Of a stretch of 64,000 nucleotides of DNA, positions 20,823-31,504 are shown piece after piece (the first letter of the stretch is position 1; each line of letters begins with the position of its first letter). The notes under the pieces are model-generated. The model did not search any database and had not been told where the DNA came from. It was given only the letters and a program-made list of their open reading frames with translations. The position numbers were made by a program, and so were the translations under genes. Source of the DNA: Apodemus sylvaticus (lineage: Eukaryota > Chordata > Mammalia > Rodentia > Muridae); contig NC_067482.1 in the NCBI RefSeq assembly GCF_947179515.1, positions 79,659,444-79,723,443 on the forward strand. Reading direction: 5' to 3'.

Positions 20823-20997
20823 GGGGGCTGGAGAGATGGTTCAACATTTAAGAGCACTGACTGCTCTTCCAGAGGTCCTGAGTTCAATTCCCAGCAACCA
20901 CATGGTGGCTCACAACCATCTGCAATGGGGTCAGATGCCCTCCTCTGGTGTGGCTGAAGACAGCTGCAGTGTACTCATATACAATAAACAAATAATT
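20823..20997 (+). repeat. B2 SINE
   Basis: Full B2 flanked by tcaaaaaaatgtttcct (20806-20822) and tcaaaaaatgtttcct (from 20998), a clear target duplication. Confidence 0.95.
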
Positions 20998-21074
20998 CAA
21001 AAAATGTTTCCTATCTTCATAACTTATGAGTGAAAGGACACCAAGTCAAAAACAACGTAGAAGGTATCAATAGG

Positions 21075-21215
21075 AATGGGGGCATGTGCTTCTAACCTTC
21101 ATATTTAAGAGGTATGAGCAGGAAAATCTCAAGTTCAAGGCCAGCTTGAGCTACAGAGTGAGACTGAAGTCAGCCTGAGAAATTTAGAGAGATCCTGTCT
21201 GAAAATAAAAAGCAC
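21075..21215 (+). repeat. diverged B1-like SINE
   Basis: Order: gggcatgtgcttctaacc, agttcaaggccagcttgagc, tacagagtgag, gagatcctgtctgaaaa, closest to older B1 forms. Confidence 0.65.
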
Positions 21216-21221
21216 CAAGCA

Positions 21222-21295
21222 GGCTGGGGCTACACTTCAGTGGTAGAGTGCTCACCGAGATGAATAAGCCTTCGGTTCCAAATGGAGAGTTAAAA
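21222..21295 (+). repeat. ID SINE
   Basis: ID head: ggctggggctacacttcag, tggtagagtgctcacc. It follows a B1-like unit, the reverse order of a B4. Confidence 0.68.
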
Positions 21296-21675
21296 CAACA
21301 GGTTGTTGTTGATACTTTGCAAACAAAGGATAGCAAGCAGCAATTACACTTCTTTACTTAGTCTCCAAAAATCAAACTCAAAAGAACAAGGATGTTTTAC
21401 AGGAGAACTGCTTCCACAATCTGTGTACTACTCCCTATAGTCTCAATTCTTCCTAAGAGAAGTAGACTGTTCATACTGTTCCTTATCTTTTTGTCTTTTT
21501 CTAATTCAATTAGTCAGCAATCACAAAAAGTATTAAGTTGATGATTTAGGTGTACATTATCCTTATTACAAATGTACATATCCTTATTACTCTCAAGAGC
21601 ATGGGGTGCTTTATAAAAATTATCATAATCCAACTAAACAGTATCATTTGTATAACTGGAGAAATGTCCAACAAG

Positions 21676-21780
21676 AGGCAGAGGCAGGTGGATCTCTGTG
21701 AGTTCTAGTCCAGACTACACTATATAAACGTCCTTTTAGCCTAGCCAGTCACATGGTGAAACCCAGTCTTGAAAAAAGAT
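21676..21780 (+). repeat. B1 SINE fragment
   Basis: Lacks the head and begins at aggcagaggcaggtggatc; the middle is altered, and it ends gaaacccagtcttgaaaa. Confidence 0.68.
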
Positions 21781-21787
21781 AAACACA

Positions 21788-21930
21788 GGCTGGAGAGATG
21801 GCTCAGCGGTTAAGAGCACTGACTGCTCTTCCGAAGGTCCTGAGTTCAAAGTGGCTCACAACCATCTGTAATGAGATCTGACACCCTCTTCTGGTGTGTC
21901 TGAAGACAGCGACAGTGTACTTACATATAA

Positions 21931-21981
<51 letters not shown>

Positions 21982-21983
21982 AT
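21788..21983 (+). repeat. B2 SINE with (AAAT)n tail
   Basis: B2 with a short deletion after gagttcaaa (the cccagcaaccacatgg box is absent). The tail holds about fifteen aaat units, then a GAAA run. Confidence 0.94.
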
Positions 21984-22136
21984 AGAAAGAAAGAAAGAAA
22001 AGAAAAAAGAAAAAAATTTTTCCATCTTAGAAATTTTAAGCATTGATAGCCAGAGCAGAATACAGTATACCTCAAGAGATGTCCCACTGGGTGAAAGAAA
22101 AATACATTTGAGCTTCATTTGTAATTATCATCCATG

Positions 22137-22158
22137 TTCGTTCGTTCATTCGTTCGGT
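22137..22158. repeat. (TTCG)n-like short tandem repeat
   Basis: Units ttcg ttcg ttca ttcg ttcg. CpG-containing tetranucleotide arrays are uncommon in mouse. Confidence 0.85.
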
Positions 22159-22159
22159 C

Positions 22160-22810
22160 ATGTCTTCCATCTCATAAAACACAAATACATAGTTTGTAAA
22201 TTAAACACCAAGATATTTAAGATTAGTGCTCAAATTTTTTGTACTTTTTGCAACCAAAAAGCCTAAATACCAGACCTAAAGTACTGCTTTCTTATTTAAC
22301 TCATTTTTACCCCTCCACAGAGTTAAACTATAGAGGTTAAGTCTTGGTGCTGAAAAGAGAACAGAAAAAAATAACCCACTTTAATGTCAGAATTACAAGC
22401 TATAATTGGTAAACTGCTAGTAGGAATATATGTAAATAGGTTGGAAAATTAACTTTCTATGCTGATGGAAAATTAAGATATCTATCCTATCAATATGATA
22501 CCTTCAATATATCCAAATTTTAAAACACCTCTATTTCAAGGGATGGGGGCTCTAAGCACTGTTCAAGGTTCTTGATTCAAGAGCCAGAAAAGCAAAAACA
22601 ATAACAAAAAACAAAACCAATCAGACCCTTTGGCCTGAGAAGCAAGCTTATAAGATTAAAAAAAACAGCATAGCTGTAGGAAAATGTCCACACAAATTCA
22701 TCACAGCACTGTTTAAAAGAAAAACTTAAGGCAACATAAATTAACAAAAAATTATAAGCTATGATTATAGAATATGATCACAGAATATCCTCCGTCATGA
22801 GAATATAAAT
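22160..22810. other. no gene recognised
   Basis: AT-rich DNA without a recognised repeat or persuasive open frame. Confidence 0.4.
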
Positions 22811-22811
22811 T

Positions 22812-22921
22812 TCTGAGACAGGGTTTCTCTGTATAGCCCTGGCTGTCCTGGAACTCAGAAATTCACCTGCCTCTGCCTCCCAAGTGCTGGGATTAAAGGC
22901 GTGTGCCACAACTGCCCGGCT
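22812..22921 (-). repeat. B1 SINE with internal deletion
   Basis: Jumps from ctggaact to cagaaattcacctgcc, losing the gaccaggctgg box. Flanks gagaatataaattt and gagaataaattt mark the target site. Confidence 0.9.
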
Positions 22922-23087
22922 GAGAATAAATTTCACATGGAAAGCTTTTCTTGTAAGTATTCCAATTGATAACAGATAATGAAAGAGCTAATAATTGTTA
23001 AAGTCAAGCCGGCTAGACCACCTCTACCTTTATGCATTCTACTGGGATGATTCAACTAGTCTGACATTGGGTTGGTTGCTTGGGCTT

Positions 23088-23240
23088 GGGAATGTGTTTT
23101 GTTTGTTGGCTTTTTCTGACAGAACCTCCTGTAGACCAAGCAGGTTCTAACTTCACTATGTTAATAAAGTTAGCCTTAATTGAGCCTCTTGCATCCACCT
23201 CCCAAGTGCTGAGATTTCACAGGTGCACCACCACACCCAG
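23088..23240 (-). repeat. old B1/FLAM-like SINE
   Basis: Reversed order: tgtagaccaagcaggttc, ttgcatccacctcccaagtg, caggtgcaccaccacaccc. Strongly diverged. Confidence 0.58.
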
Positions 23241-23663
23241 CGTATCTTGTGATATTTTTACAACGAACATGTACTATAACACTCTAAATCAGAAATAAAC
23301 TTACTTTAAAAGCAAATCACATGAGAAGAAATGTGAGGAGTGGGGGGAAGAAAGAAAAAGAGAGGGTAAAAGTGGGGGAAAAGATAAAGAATATATCTTC
23401 CATCCTACGTGGAATCTAAGTCTAACATTAAACATGTTATCATACATTTATATGCATGTGTATATATATGTGTATGAGTATACATATGAATGAATAACAT
23501 GAATAATAATAATGAATAAATGAATAACATGAAATCAGAAGAGGTGGGAAAAGGCCACCATAGAAAGTGAGGAGCAAAGGACAATGGGCAAATGAAGTTA
23601 CATGCAAAGTACAATGTTATACATGAATGAAATTATTTTTACACTAAGAAAAAAGACATTTTT

Positions 23664-23822
23664 AAGCCAGCAAGATGGTTCAGCAGCTGAAAAAGCCTAT
23701 TGCCAAGAGTGACAACCTTAGTTGCATCCTTGGGACCTACAAGGTAGAGAGAACTGACTTCAACAAGTGGTCCTCTGACCTCTACATGCCCACCTAGACA
23801 CACACACACAATAAAATATAGT
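23664..23822 (+). repeat. B3-type SINE
   Basis: Order: gccagcaagatggttcagc, gagagaactgacttcaac, gtcctctgacctctacatgc, a CA-rich tail and aataaaata. Confidence 0.75.
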
Positions 23823-23865
23823 TAAAAAAAAACCCTTTAAACCTAAAAAAAGTTACAAGGGAGGT

Positions 23866-24170
23866 AGCTCAATAGATAAAGTGCTTGCTACACAGTCATG
23901 AAAACCTGACCTCAATCCCCAAATAACACCTAAAACTTTGTATATTGGTGGCTCATAATTGTAACCCCAACATTTGGAGAAGAAGCATAAACAGGTAGAT
24001 CTTTGGGGTTGGAAGGCCAGCTGCTGATCAGCTTAAACAAATACAACTACAGAGCACTGGACCCAATGAGAGTCTTCTTCTCAAAATACAAAATGAGCAG
24101 TCCTCAAAGACTGGCACCAAAGGTTAGCTTCTAGCCTCTGCTCAAATGCACATACATACACACATGTACC
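23866..24170 (+). repeat. composite tRNA/B1-type SINE
   Basis: tRNA-like head (ggtagctcaatagataaagtg), B1-like middle (ataattgtaaccccaacat), then a B3-type tail (agcttctagcctctgctc) with CA-rich sequence. Confidence 0.6.
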
Positions 24171-24184
24171 TGCACATATCGATG

Positions 24185-24292
24185 CAGTCCTAGAGCTGGC
24201 CTGGGGTTCACTATGTGGACAAGTGAAACTCAGAAATCCTCATGCCTCTGCTTCCAGAGTGCTAGGATTTAAGGTGTATGCCACGCCCAGTA
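24185..24292 (-). repeat. B1 SINE fragment
   Basis: Minus-strand: tagagctggcctgggg, ctcatgcctctgcttccag, ggtgtatgccacgccc. Confidence 0.65.
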
Positions 24293-24445
24293 CAAACTTA
24301 GATGATAATAATAATAAAGAATTCCCAAGTCAACAGTTTTACCATTAGCAATGTACTGACTTATCCTTTTTAATGCTTTTTTTCAGTAACCACACTGACT
24401 TCATTACCCTGCAACATGCCACTTGCCATTTAGAAAACACAGTTC

Positions 24446-24605
24446 TGGGGCTGGAGAAATTGCAGAGGTCCTGGGTTTGGTTCCCAGAAACAACATGGAA
24501 GTTCATAATCATCTGTAGCTCCAGCTCCAGGGGATCTGACATCTCTCTGACCTCTGCAGGCTCCTGCACATACATGATATACACACATACACATAAAATT
24601 TAAAA
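24446..24605 (+). repeat. B3 SINE with internal deletion
   Basis: The head ggggctggagaaattgcagagg skips the first part of the body. The rest (ctgtagctccagctccagggg, acacataaaattt) is normal B3. Confidence 0.78.
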
Positions 24606-24609
24606 CTAA

Positions 24610-24968
24610 ATTACTTAAACAAAAAAAGAAATAAAAACAAACTTCTAAAACTTTTACACAGAACATGCTAAGCTCTTTGCTCCCATCACCTTCCACCACA
24701 GCTCCACAATAAGAAAAGAGATCGAATACAGTAAGTGTATTCTGCTTGATCCTTATGGGCATTTGAATTGATGAGCTTTACTCAGTTCCAGTTCCTGCAA
24801 GATGGGATGCCCTGTGCTAGAGGCCCTGCAACCCATGACTGTTTCTGTAACAGGTACAAGTGCTGAAGGTTTCTTCAGCTGCCTTCTCAGCAGCATCAGG
24901 AAATTCTGCACTTAAGATGTTCCCAGTTTACCTCTGCTCACTAGCCAACTCTGTTTACTGGGGGATCA
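24610..24968. other. short unique stretch, no gene called
   Basis: Repeat-free at 24780-24960. A 37-codon plus-strand frame (from 24803, MGCPVLEALQPM) and a minus-strand reading rich in Ala/Glu (FPDAAEKAAEETFS) are both visible. Neither has start/stop and splice context that I trust; a pseudogene scrap is possible. Confidence 0.3.
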
Positions 24969-24969
24969 A

Positions 24970-25114
24970 GGGTGAGGCAGGGTTTCTCTGAATAGCCCTG
25001 GCTGTCCTAGAACTAACTCATTGTGTAGTTCGAGGCCGTCCTCGAACTCAGAGATGCACCTACCTCTGCCTCCTGAGTGTTGGGATTAAAAGCATGAACC
25101 CCTGCTGCCTGGCT
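24970..25114 (-). repeat. B1 SINE
   Basis: B1 with a partial rearrangement in the middle (cattgtgtagttcgaggccg). Head and tail boxes are otherwise in order. Confidence 0.85.
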
Positions 25115-25214
25115 AGACAATCCAAGTCTTTCATGAAAAACTTTTTTAAAAAGAATTCTAATGCAACAGGATTCTATCATTACATCTTTTATCTTGTTTT
25201 TCATGTGTCATTCC

Positions 25215-25335
25215 ACTTGCTCTTCCCTCACAACCTGTGAAGAAAGTAGACATTGTTCTTCCTCTTAATAATGAGGGAATGTTATATGGCTTGCCAGAAA
25301 CAAAGCGCTAAGGAGCAGCACTAGGCAGACTCAAG
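25215..25335 (-). repeat. MIR SINE remnant
   Basis: Reversed MIR order: ctcacaacctgtgaagaaag, acattgttcttcctcttaat, tatggcttgcc, ggagcagcactaggcag. Confidence 0.5.
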
Positions 25336-25625
25336 ACTTACCCAGCCATCCACTACCACACCAAAACCATTTTTATTTTTAGTGTAGGATACAAATATCA
25401 ACTTTAAAAGGTTTTTAGTTTCTTCATACAATACAAAAATGAAAATGAAAGCACACCAGTATCAAGATCACAAAATTAAGATTAAAAATAGCAATGACAC
25501 ATAGTAGCACTCAAAGTACTGGGAACCCTAATTCGATTGAATATGGATGTGACCTCATACTTAATTTTAAATTGGTTTCACTGATTATGAAATTACATAG
25601 AAATTCACCATCAATGGTCTACAGA

Positions 25626-25785
25626 GCTAGCTTAGGAGATAGAGGCACTGACAGTCAAACCTGAATTTCACCCCCAGGACCCACACGATGAATGGAGAGA
25701 GTCAACTCCTACAAGCTGTCCTCCGACCTACACATGTGCACTGCATGCGTGCACCTACACTCACAAACAGACATAATTTCTAAAA
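25626..25785 (+). repeat. B3-type SINE
   Basis: Order: gagctagcttaggagatagagg, acccccaggacccacacg, caagctgtcctccgacc, cacatgtgcactgcatgc. Confidence 0.72.
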
Positions 25786-26094
25786 CGTAAAAACAAACTC
25801 ACCACTTAAAATACATAACTGGGTAATGCATTCAAGAAACAACTAGACATAACGCATGCACAAACTTCTCCCAAACATTCTTAGAACTGTGTCTTCATAC
25901 CAGATTATGAGGTGCCCTCTGTGAAACTGACTTGATTTCAACATAAAGAGAATTACAACAGCCTAAGAGTGCTGTTCTGTACACTTGCAACACGCACTCA
26001 GTTTCCTGAGCACTTCTGGGAAATGTATACGATCCATAAGCTAAAAGTAAATACTGTTTCTGGGGTCTTAGGACAAATTTATAAAAGTTTTATT

Positions 26095-26250
26095 TCTCTT
26101 TTAGAGAGTGTGTGTGTGTGTGTGTGTGTGTGCACAAATGTGGAGGTCAGAATACTAAAGAGTTTTTTTGTTCTCTCCTTCCACCACATGAGTCCAGGGG
26201 CTCAAATTCAGGTTGTCTTTTCCCAGTAAGCCACCTCTCCTGCTGCTGCG
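26095..26250 (-). repeat. B3-type SINE with (TG)n tail
   Basis: A (TG)13-like run at 26107-26132, then atgtggaggtcag, ttctctccttccaccacatg and a degraded head cagtaagccacctctcc. Confidence 0.75.
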
Positions 26251-26257
26251 TTCACTT

Positions 26258-26355
26258 GTTAAGACAGCGTCTTACTATGACACCCCGGCTAGTGTGGTAC
26301 TTGCTTATGTGGCTGGCCCACAGTCATCTCAAACTCTTGGCAAGTTTAGCCTGAG
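26258..26355 (-). repeat. diverged B1-like SINE
   Basis: Reversed order: aagacagcgtcttactatg, ggctggcccacagtc, ctcaaactcttgg. Confidence 0.5.
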
Positions 26356-26359
26356 TTGT

Positions 26360-28070
26360 TATTTCTTTTAAATAAAAAGATACACTTTCCTATATTAAAA
26401 AAAATGTTTAATACGTGTAAAAACTTGGCCTCAATATGAGCTCTAAATTATGTAGATGAGGAACAAGTCCAGAGAAGTAATATCTCAACAGCCATTTAGG
26501 CCACAATGATGCAGACCTGCGGTGCCAGGTGCAGAATGTCCCATCAGCCTATACCACCTATAAAGTTAGTAAATGTGTCCACACCTCAAGTTTTAAATAC
26601 ATTAAGACTTAAAAAGAGAGTTCACAGTCTTCAGAAAACAGAATCTTTTACAGAAAAGTCAAAGTTTTAAAAAACAAAAATCCTCTTCAAGACCATCAAG
26701 TAATCCTCATACTAAAACTATTCATTTGTGTGTGTGTGTGTGGGGGGGGGGGTAATCTGAAAGAGAAAGTTCTGCTGAGACCTATGATAAGTAGTGGGGA
26801 TATCAGGTAACAAAACAAGACAAAATTTCTGGTCTTAGTGAACAACTGGGTGGACCTCTCTATATGTCAGAATATAACCCTATGATACGCAACTTCTTCC
26901 AAAATTCTAACAATCCTCAACACACCTTTGAAATATGAATCTATCTCTTGGTAATTCAGAATTCCACTTTACCACAAAAAAGTATAAACTAGAACTGTTA
27001 AGAGGGTTTTTAAACTGACTTTACCACACCTCACAGCCTGGAGCAAATTTCAAGAACTTTTCACAACCTACAGTACACCTTCCAGGTTCACAACCCTGGT
27101 CTCAAATGACTGTAACACACCCTGCTACCCTCCACATTACTGGAAACCTGAGTCAGAGGGTTTAGAAGTAACTACAATGTTGGCGTGTTAGAAAGCACCT
27201 TTAGGACCCCTCTGCGGGCCGGAAGCAGACTTTATGCCTCACTCCCTTTATTCTCCTCTAGGTCTTTGGTATATCTCTACACATACCTAACATTTAATTT
27301 GATAAAATGTATTCTAATGCCTTATGAACAAATTCATTATGCTGCTCAGTTACCTGAAAAGAAAAAATGGTAGGGGTGAAATATGTCTTCAGAGGTAATC
27401 ACCCTAACTTTCTAGAAGCTTCCAAATTTAGTTTAATAACATATTGCATAGAGTTTACCCAAAAGAGTGTCATTCTGTAAACTCTTCTACTCAGTCAACT
27501 CATGGAAAAGAAGTTTTCACTGGCCTTCAGCACATGTTATTTGGTTTTCAAGTAAAAACACAGAATCTCAAAGGACTCCTTCACGTCCCCACAAACAAAA
27601 TCATTTTGATACAGAACCATCTATCATTCTATCATAACCCCTGACGACTCACTCTTCACATGAGAAACGGAAGCCGAGCCTCCACTACAAGAGCATATGC
27701 ACTTTTAATACAAAAACAAAAAACAAAAAAAAACTAAATGTCAAAAAGCCAAGTGTATGTCAAGATAGTAAGAAGAGTAAAAATGAAAAACTCTTCATTC
27801 TGACGATGACTGAACATTAATATCACACAGTGTGTAAGACTCCAGGTGGCCTAACAGAGTGCGCAAACTCTACTTCAAATTTTTGAAATAAGTTTTCTGG
27901 CCCCAACAATATCATCTTGGGTCATGAAATGCAATACATCCAGTACAATTTCAACCCAAGAAATAACACTAATCTTTTGCAGAGCTAGAGCAGCGTTCGC
28001 TGAGCTCCTTCAACCACCCCTGGACCTTCGTTCCCCTTCAAGTACTACCAGGTCAGGAGGATGCCCTGCT
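26360..28070. other. SINE-poor stretch left of the CpG island
   Basis: About 1.7 kb almost free of young SINEs, consistent with the start of an intron downstream of a minus-strand promoter. It contains a TG run ending in a G-run (26728-26751) and no called exon. Confidence 0.5.
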
Positions 28071-28477
28071 GCAGTTAGGCTGAGGCCCGCACAGCTCGCC
28101 CATGGTTTCCAACTGCACGACCTCCGGCCTCTAGCCGCTACGGACTCCCACAGTCTCGGCCAGGGCCTCGGGCCACACGCTCACCTCCCGGAGGCCCGGG
28201 AGCGTCTCCCAGGGCGCCCCAGCGGTAGCTCCCAACACTCCGAGTGCTACCCACCGCCAGGTTCAGGATGGCCGCCGAGCTCGGCGACCCCGCCTCCCCC
28301 AACTCGCCCGACCGAGCCTCAGTGCTCCATTCCGAGAGCTTGCCCCGGGAGGCCGCGGACGATCCAGCCCTCGGCCCGCCACCGCCTCCCCGGCCAGTGA
28401 CAGCCGCCGCGCCCGGCCCAGGCCCGCCCCTCCTCCAGCACCTCCTCGCCACCGGAGCGAGAGGGTGGGCTTCTTAC

Positions 28478-28492
28478 CAGGCGGCAGGACAT
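28478..28492 (-). CDS. start of an unidentified coding gene (MSCRL, exon 1 only)
   Basis: On the minus strand the sequence CTCGCC ATG TCC TGC CGC CTG is followed directly by the donor GTAAGAA, so exon 1 would supply Met-Ser-Cys-Arg-Leu in phase 0. The start context has C at -3 and -1, which is fair. I chose this start because it is the first ATG on the exon that stays open to the donor; the upstream ATG at 28656 closes after five codons. I do not recognise the gene and cannot join a downstream exon with confidence, so the whole exon may instead be untranslated. Confidence 0.35.
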
Positions 28493-28600
28493 GGCGAGGC
28501 CCGCCACCGCACGGCCTCCTCCGCCACGCCAGGAGGCTGCCAGCCCAGGGTCGGCGGGGGCCAGCGCCTGGGCCGCTGGAGCGTCTCCGCCGGCTGCTCC

Positions 28601-28636
28601 GCCGCCGCCGCCGCCGCCGCTGCCGCCGCCGCCGCC
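28601..28636. repeat. (GCC)n trinucleotide run
   Basis: About twelve GCC units with one ctg interruption. In the predicted minus-strand transcript this is a (GGC)n run in the 5' UTR. Confidence 0.92.
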
Positions 28637-28651
28637 TTCTCACAACCACAA

Positions 28652-28663
28652 CAACATGGCGGC
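28652..28663 (+). promoter_or_regulatory. YY1-type motif
   Basis: caacatggcggc matches the YY1 core (AANATGGCGGC) often found close to start sites of TATA-less promoters. It lies at the predicted start of the minus-strand transcript, in the plus orientation. Confidence 0.6.
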
Positions 28664-29266
28664 AGCGGCCACACAGAGCGCGCTCCCGAGACCGATCGGA
28701 GCTGAGAGCGGGGGCGCGCGCGCACGCTCCGGCGCGCTGTCCGCGGTCGGGGGCGGGGGAGTTGGCCGTCACGGGATGGACGAGGGCGGGGCCTGGCGCG
28801 TTGGTTACGCCCCAGGATGTGGGCGGGGCTGCAGGTCACCGGAATGTGGCTGCAGAGAAGTGTCAGAAGAAGAGAACAGAAAAATCAGAAAAATGAGAAA
28901 TGAATAAATAAACGCTACAAATTAAGAAAAATAAGGATTAGAAAGATTTTCATGAACTTGGTCCAACTTAATAGACAAAGACAGCACTTCAGCTTACTAT
29001 ACTTTCTATTAAAACTAACAATGGTAGTGATATTATTTCATCAGCAAGTATAGTCAATATAAAACTAACTTAATACGGTGCATGTAAATGTAGTGTACTA
29101 TAAGTTATGCCCGGAATACAAGTTCAAACTGCCTCAACCTCTGCTCCTAATTAAAAAAAAAAAAAAAAAACTTCAGTGCTCAAAGAAAAGCAAGGGTGAA
29201 AAAACCTACTTAAACTGGCCTCCAGAAGAACCTCATAGTCTAACACTGTAATACCTTATCTTAGGT

Positions 29267-29433
29267 CAGCAGTTCTCAACCTGGGGGTCTCAGATATCCT
29301 GCACCTCAGATATTTACATTATGATTCATAGGAGTAGCAAAATTACAGTTATTAAGTAGCAGGGAAAATAGTTTTATGGTTGGGAGTCAGCACACATGAG
29401 GAACTGTATTAAAGGGTCACAGCATTTAAAGGG
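29267..29433 (+). mobile_element. URR1-type hAT transposon lacking its right end
   Basis: Left end cagcagttctcaacct and core (tttacattatgattcatag, gcaaaattacagttatta) are clear. The right inverted end is gone, yet the 8-base duplication tcttaggt is perfect at 29259-29266 and 29434-29441, so the end was lost after insertion. Confidence 0.85.
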
Positions 29434-29444
29434 TCTTAGGTCCT

Positions 29445-30051
29445 AACAAAACCTCAGATATGTTTCTTTCACTTCCTCAGATGGATTTTAACATGACCTT
29501 GATTTTTCCAGAAGTAAATGAAATTTATCTCTGTGTTTGTTACATTGTTTCTTGCCCCCCCCCATTTGTTTCTTTGTATTCAACATTATTGCCATTCTGC
29601 CTCTGCTGGAGCTTAAGAATAATTAGAATAAAGGATGCTTTCCTTTTTGCCATTGGGTCTCTAGCACCTAAAATTGTGCAATGCAATAGTCAGACAAATC
29701 TCCTAATTATGGTGTAGCAAGTGTTTATATCTAGTTGAATCTTCATAAATGGTCAGAGCTATCTTTATTTTACAAATGAAAAAATAAAGTAAAACCCAGA
29801 ATAAGCTGAATTTAACTAAAACTTCAAACCCAGACCCAGCCAACAACATAACTGTCCTATTACTCTCTAGGTTATCCACCACAACACAGATCCTCAAGGA
29901 AGGTATTACATCATGGATTAGTTAGCAAAGACTTCCCATTGCTCTGCAAAAACCTGTCTTCCTCTTCAATACAGCTGATTGTGTCTCAGTTTTCACCTTC
30001 ACTAGAAAAGCACAAGGCTTAATTTGAAGTGCAATGATTGCACCTCTTAAA

Positions 30052-30099
<48 letters not shown>

Positions 30100-30770
30100 T
30101 TGGTAGTGATAGAAATAAGCTCTACACTTTTATTTAAAATCCACTGTCCTGATTTCCCCTTGTGTATATTATCATGGCCTTTGTGGGACAGGAAAAGAAA
30201 CAGAACATCAAATAGCTGAACTGCAAGGCACACAGAGTAATAGACAGGCTGCCAGCAGTGGGTGAGCTGTACTGGAGCTGGCACGTGACTGCCAGGACAC
30301 TCCCCTGTTGGATAGCTAGACACTAGCAAAGTGGCTCTGGGTAGACAACTCAAGCAAGAGGAAAGTCACACCCACCCCACCAATCCCACAGTTCTCACAG
30401 TCCACATGGAAAAAGCAAAGGGGTCATCTTTCCTTTCTGTTTATCAAGAATAGCAATTTGTTTTTTCATCTGGAGTGAGAAGGGAATCTTTGACCAGTAT
30501 TTAAAATGTTTGAAGGAATTTTCCTGTACTCATGAATTCACGGTGTGCACTGAAGCTTTCAGTGTGCACCAAAGCACCTCAACCTTGAGATGTAGATGAA
30601 ACAAGAAGGTTAGAGTTTGAACTCAAGCAATCTGATGTTGAGGAACATCTGTGAACATCACACTAGCCTCCCACCCCACTACTGGGAGCCTATAAGGCAC
30701 ATACGAGGAAACTGTCTCTAAATACAAAAGAGCAAACTCTGCATGGCCTGGAAAACTCACTTCATAGGGG
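29445..30770. other. no gene recognised
   Basis: Contains a poly(A) run of about 40 bases at 30055-30094 with no clear SINE upstream, and a possible MIR trace near 29750-29800. The 143-codon minus-strand frame (30353-29922) is read through that A-run as Phe and is not a convincing gene. Confidence 0.4.
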
Positions 30771-30772
30771 CT

Positions 30773-30835
30773 GGGGATGCAGAGTGAATGTTGAGTGTAC
30801 ACCAGGCCCTGAAGTCAATCGCCCCCACTGCAAAA
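30773..30835 (+). repeat. ID SINE
   Basis: ID order: ggctggggatgcagag, ccaggccctgaagtcaatc, cccccactgcaaa. Confidence 0.6.
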
Positions 30836-30869
30836 TAAACTTACAGAACAAGGGCCTAAGAAGACAAAA

Positions 30870-31047
30870 TGAGGGTTGAAGAGATGGCTCAGAGGTTAAG
30901 AGCACTGACTGCTCTTCTGAAGGTCCTGAGTTCAAACCCCAGCAACCACATGATGGCTCACAAGCATCCGTAATGAGATCTGATGCCCTCTTCTGGTGTG
31001 TCTAAAGACAGCTACAGTGTACTTAGATATAACAATAAATAAATCTG
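30870..31047 (+). repeat. B2 SINE
   Basis: Full B2 with an aataaataaatctg end; its tail has become the adjacent GAA/CAA array. Confidence 0.94.
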
Positions 31048-31105
31048 AAGAAGAGGAAGAAGAGGAAAAAGAAGAAGAAGAAGAAGAACAACAACAACAA
31101 CAAGA
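31048..31105. repeat. (GAA)n(CAA)n microsatellite
   Basis: GAA/GGAA units then five CAA units, derived from the preceding B2 tail. Confidence 0.9.
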
Positions 31106-31292
31106 AACAAAGAGAGCACGTGTAAATTTGAATCCTGGTAATTGCACACACTTTGTTTCCTTTTTCTGTGCTCCAGTTTCCTCTTTACCCATGTCACATG
31201 ATCTCTGTGCCTACCACACAAAGGTATGTAACAGCACTCTGATTTAGTCTAACATTTGAAGGGTTGGTTTTTTATTTTGTTTTTTGTTTTTC

Positions 31293-31500
31293 AGATTTGT
31301 TTATTTTATATGTATCAACATTTTGCCTGCACATATGTCTCTGTGCACCATGTGTGTCATAAAGGTCAGATGAATACATCAGATGCCCTGGAACTAGAGT
31401 TACAAATGGTTGTGAGATAGTGTGAGACACTGGGAACCAAACCCAGGACCTTTGCAAGAGCAGCCAGTGCTCTTAGCCAGTGACTCATCTGTCCAGTCTC
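31293..31500 (-). repeat. B3 SINE
   Basis: Reversed order: tcagatttgtttattttat tail, ctctgtgcaccatgtgtg, ggaccttt-gcaagagcag, head gtgactcatctgtccagtc. Confidence 0.83.
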
Positions 31501-31504
31501 AAGA

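Larger units (their letters stand above)
28478..28690 (-). other. predicted first exon (5' UTR plus 5 codons)
   Basis: Approximate transcript start is near 28690 (inferred). The leader includes a short upstream frame, ATG TTG TTG TGG TTG TGA (MLLWL), at 28656-28639 and a (GGC)n run. The exon ends at 28478 with CTG|GTAAGAA, close to the consensus donor. Confidence 0.6.
28080..28840 (-). promoter_or_regulatory. CpG-island promoter
   Basis: Dense CpG and GC content contrasts sharply with the AT-rich flanks. GC boxes (gggcgggg-type) lie near 28747, 28790 and 28818, on the side expected to be upstream of a minus-strand transcript. There is no TATA box, which fits a housekeeping-type dispersed promoter. 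Leftward transcription is inferred from the donor at 28477. A divergent transcript to the right is possible, but I see no plus-strand donor of comparable quality. Confidence 0.88.

Noticed and set aside
20423..20851. 142-codon Lys/Glu/Arg-rich plus-strand frame
   Set aside because: It is a translation of a B1 followed by its (GAAA)n tail, not a gene.
28244..28907. Several long frames (up to 169 codons) on both strands in the CpG island
   Set aside because: GC-rich DNA has few stops. The frames overlap in all phases, are Pro/Ala/Arg low complexity and lack matching splice signals. Only the minus-strand ATG-donor arrangement is coherent.
29922..30353. 143-codon minus-strand frame
   Set aside because: It is bridged by a 40-base A-run read as poly-Phe, and no domain is visible.
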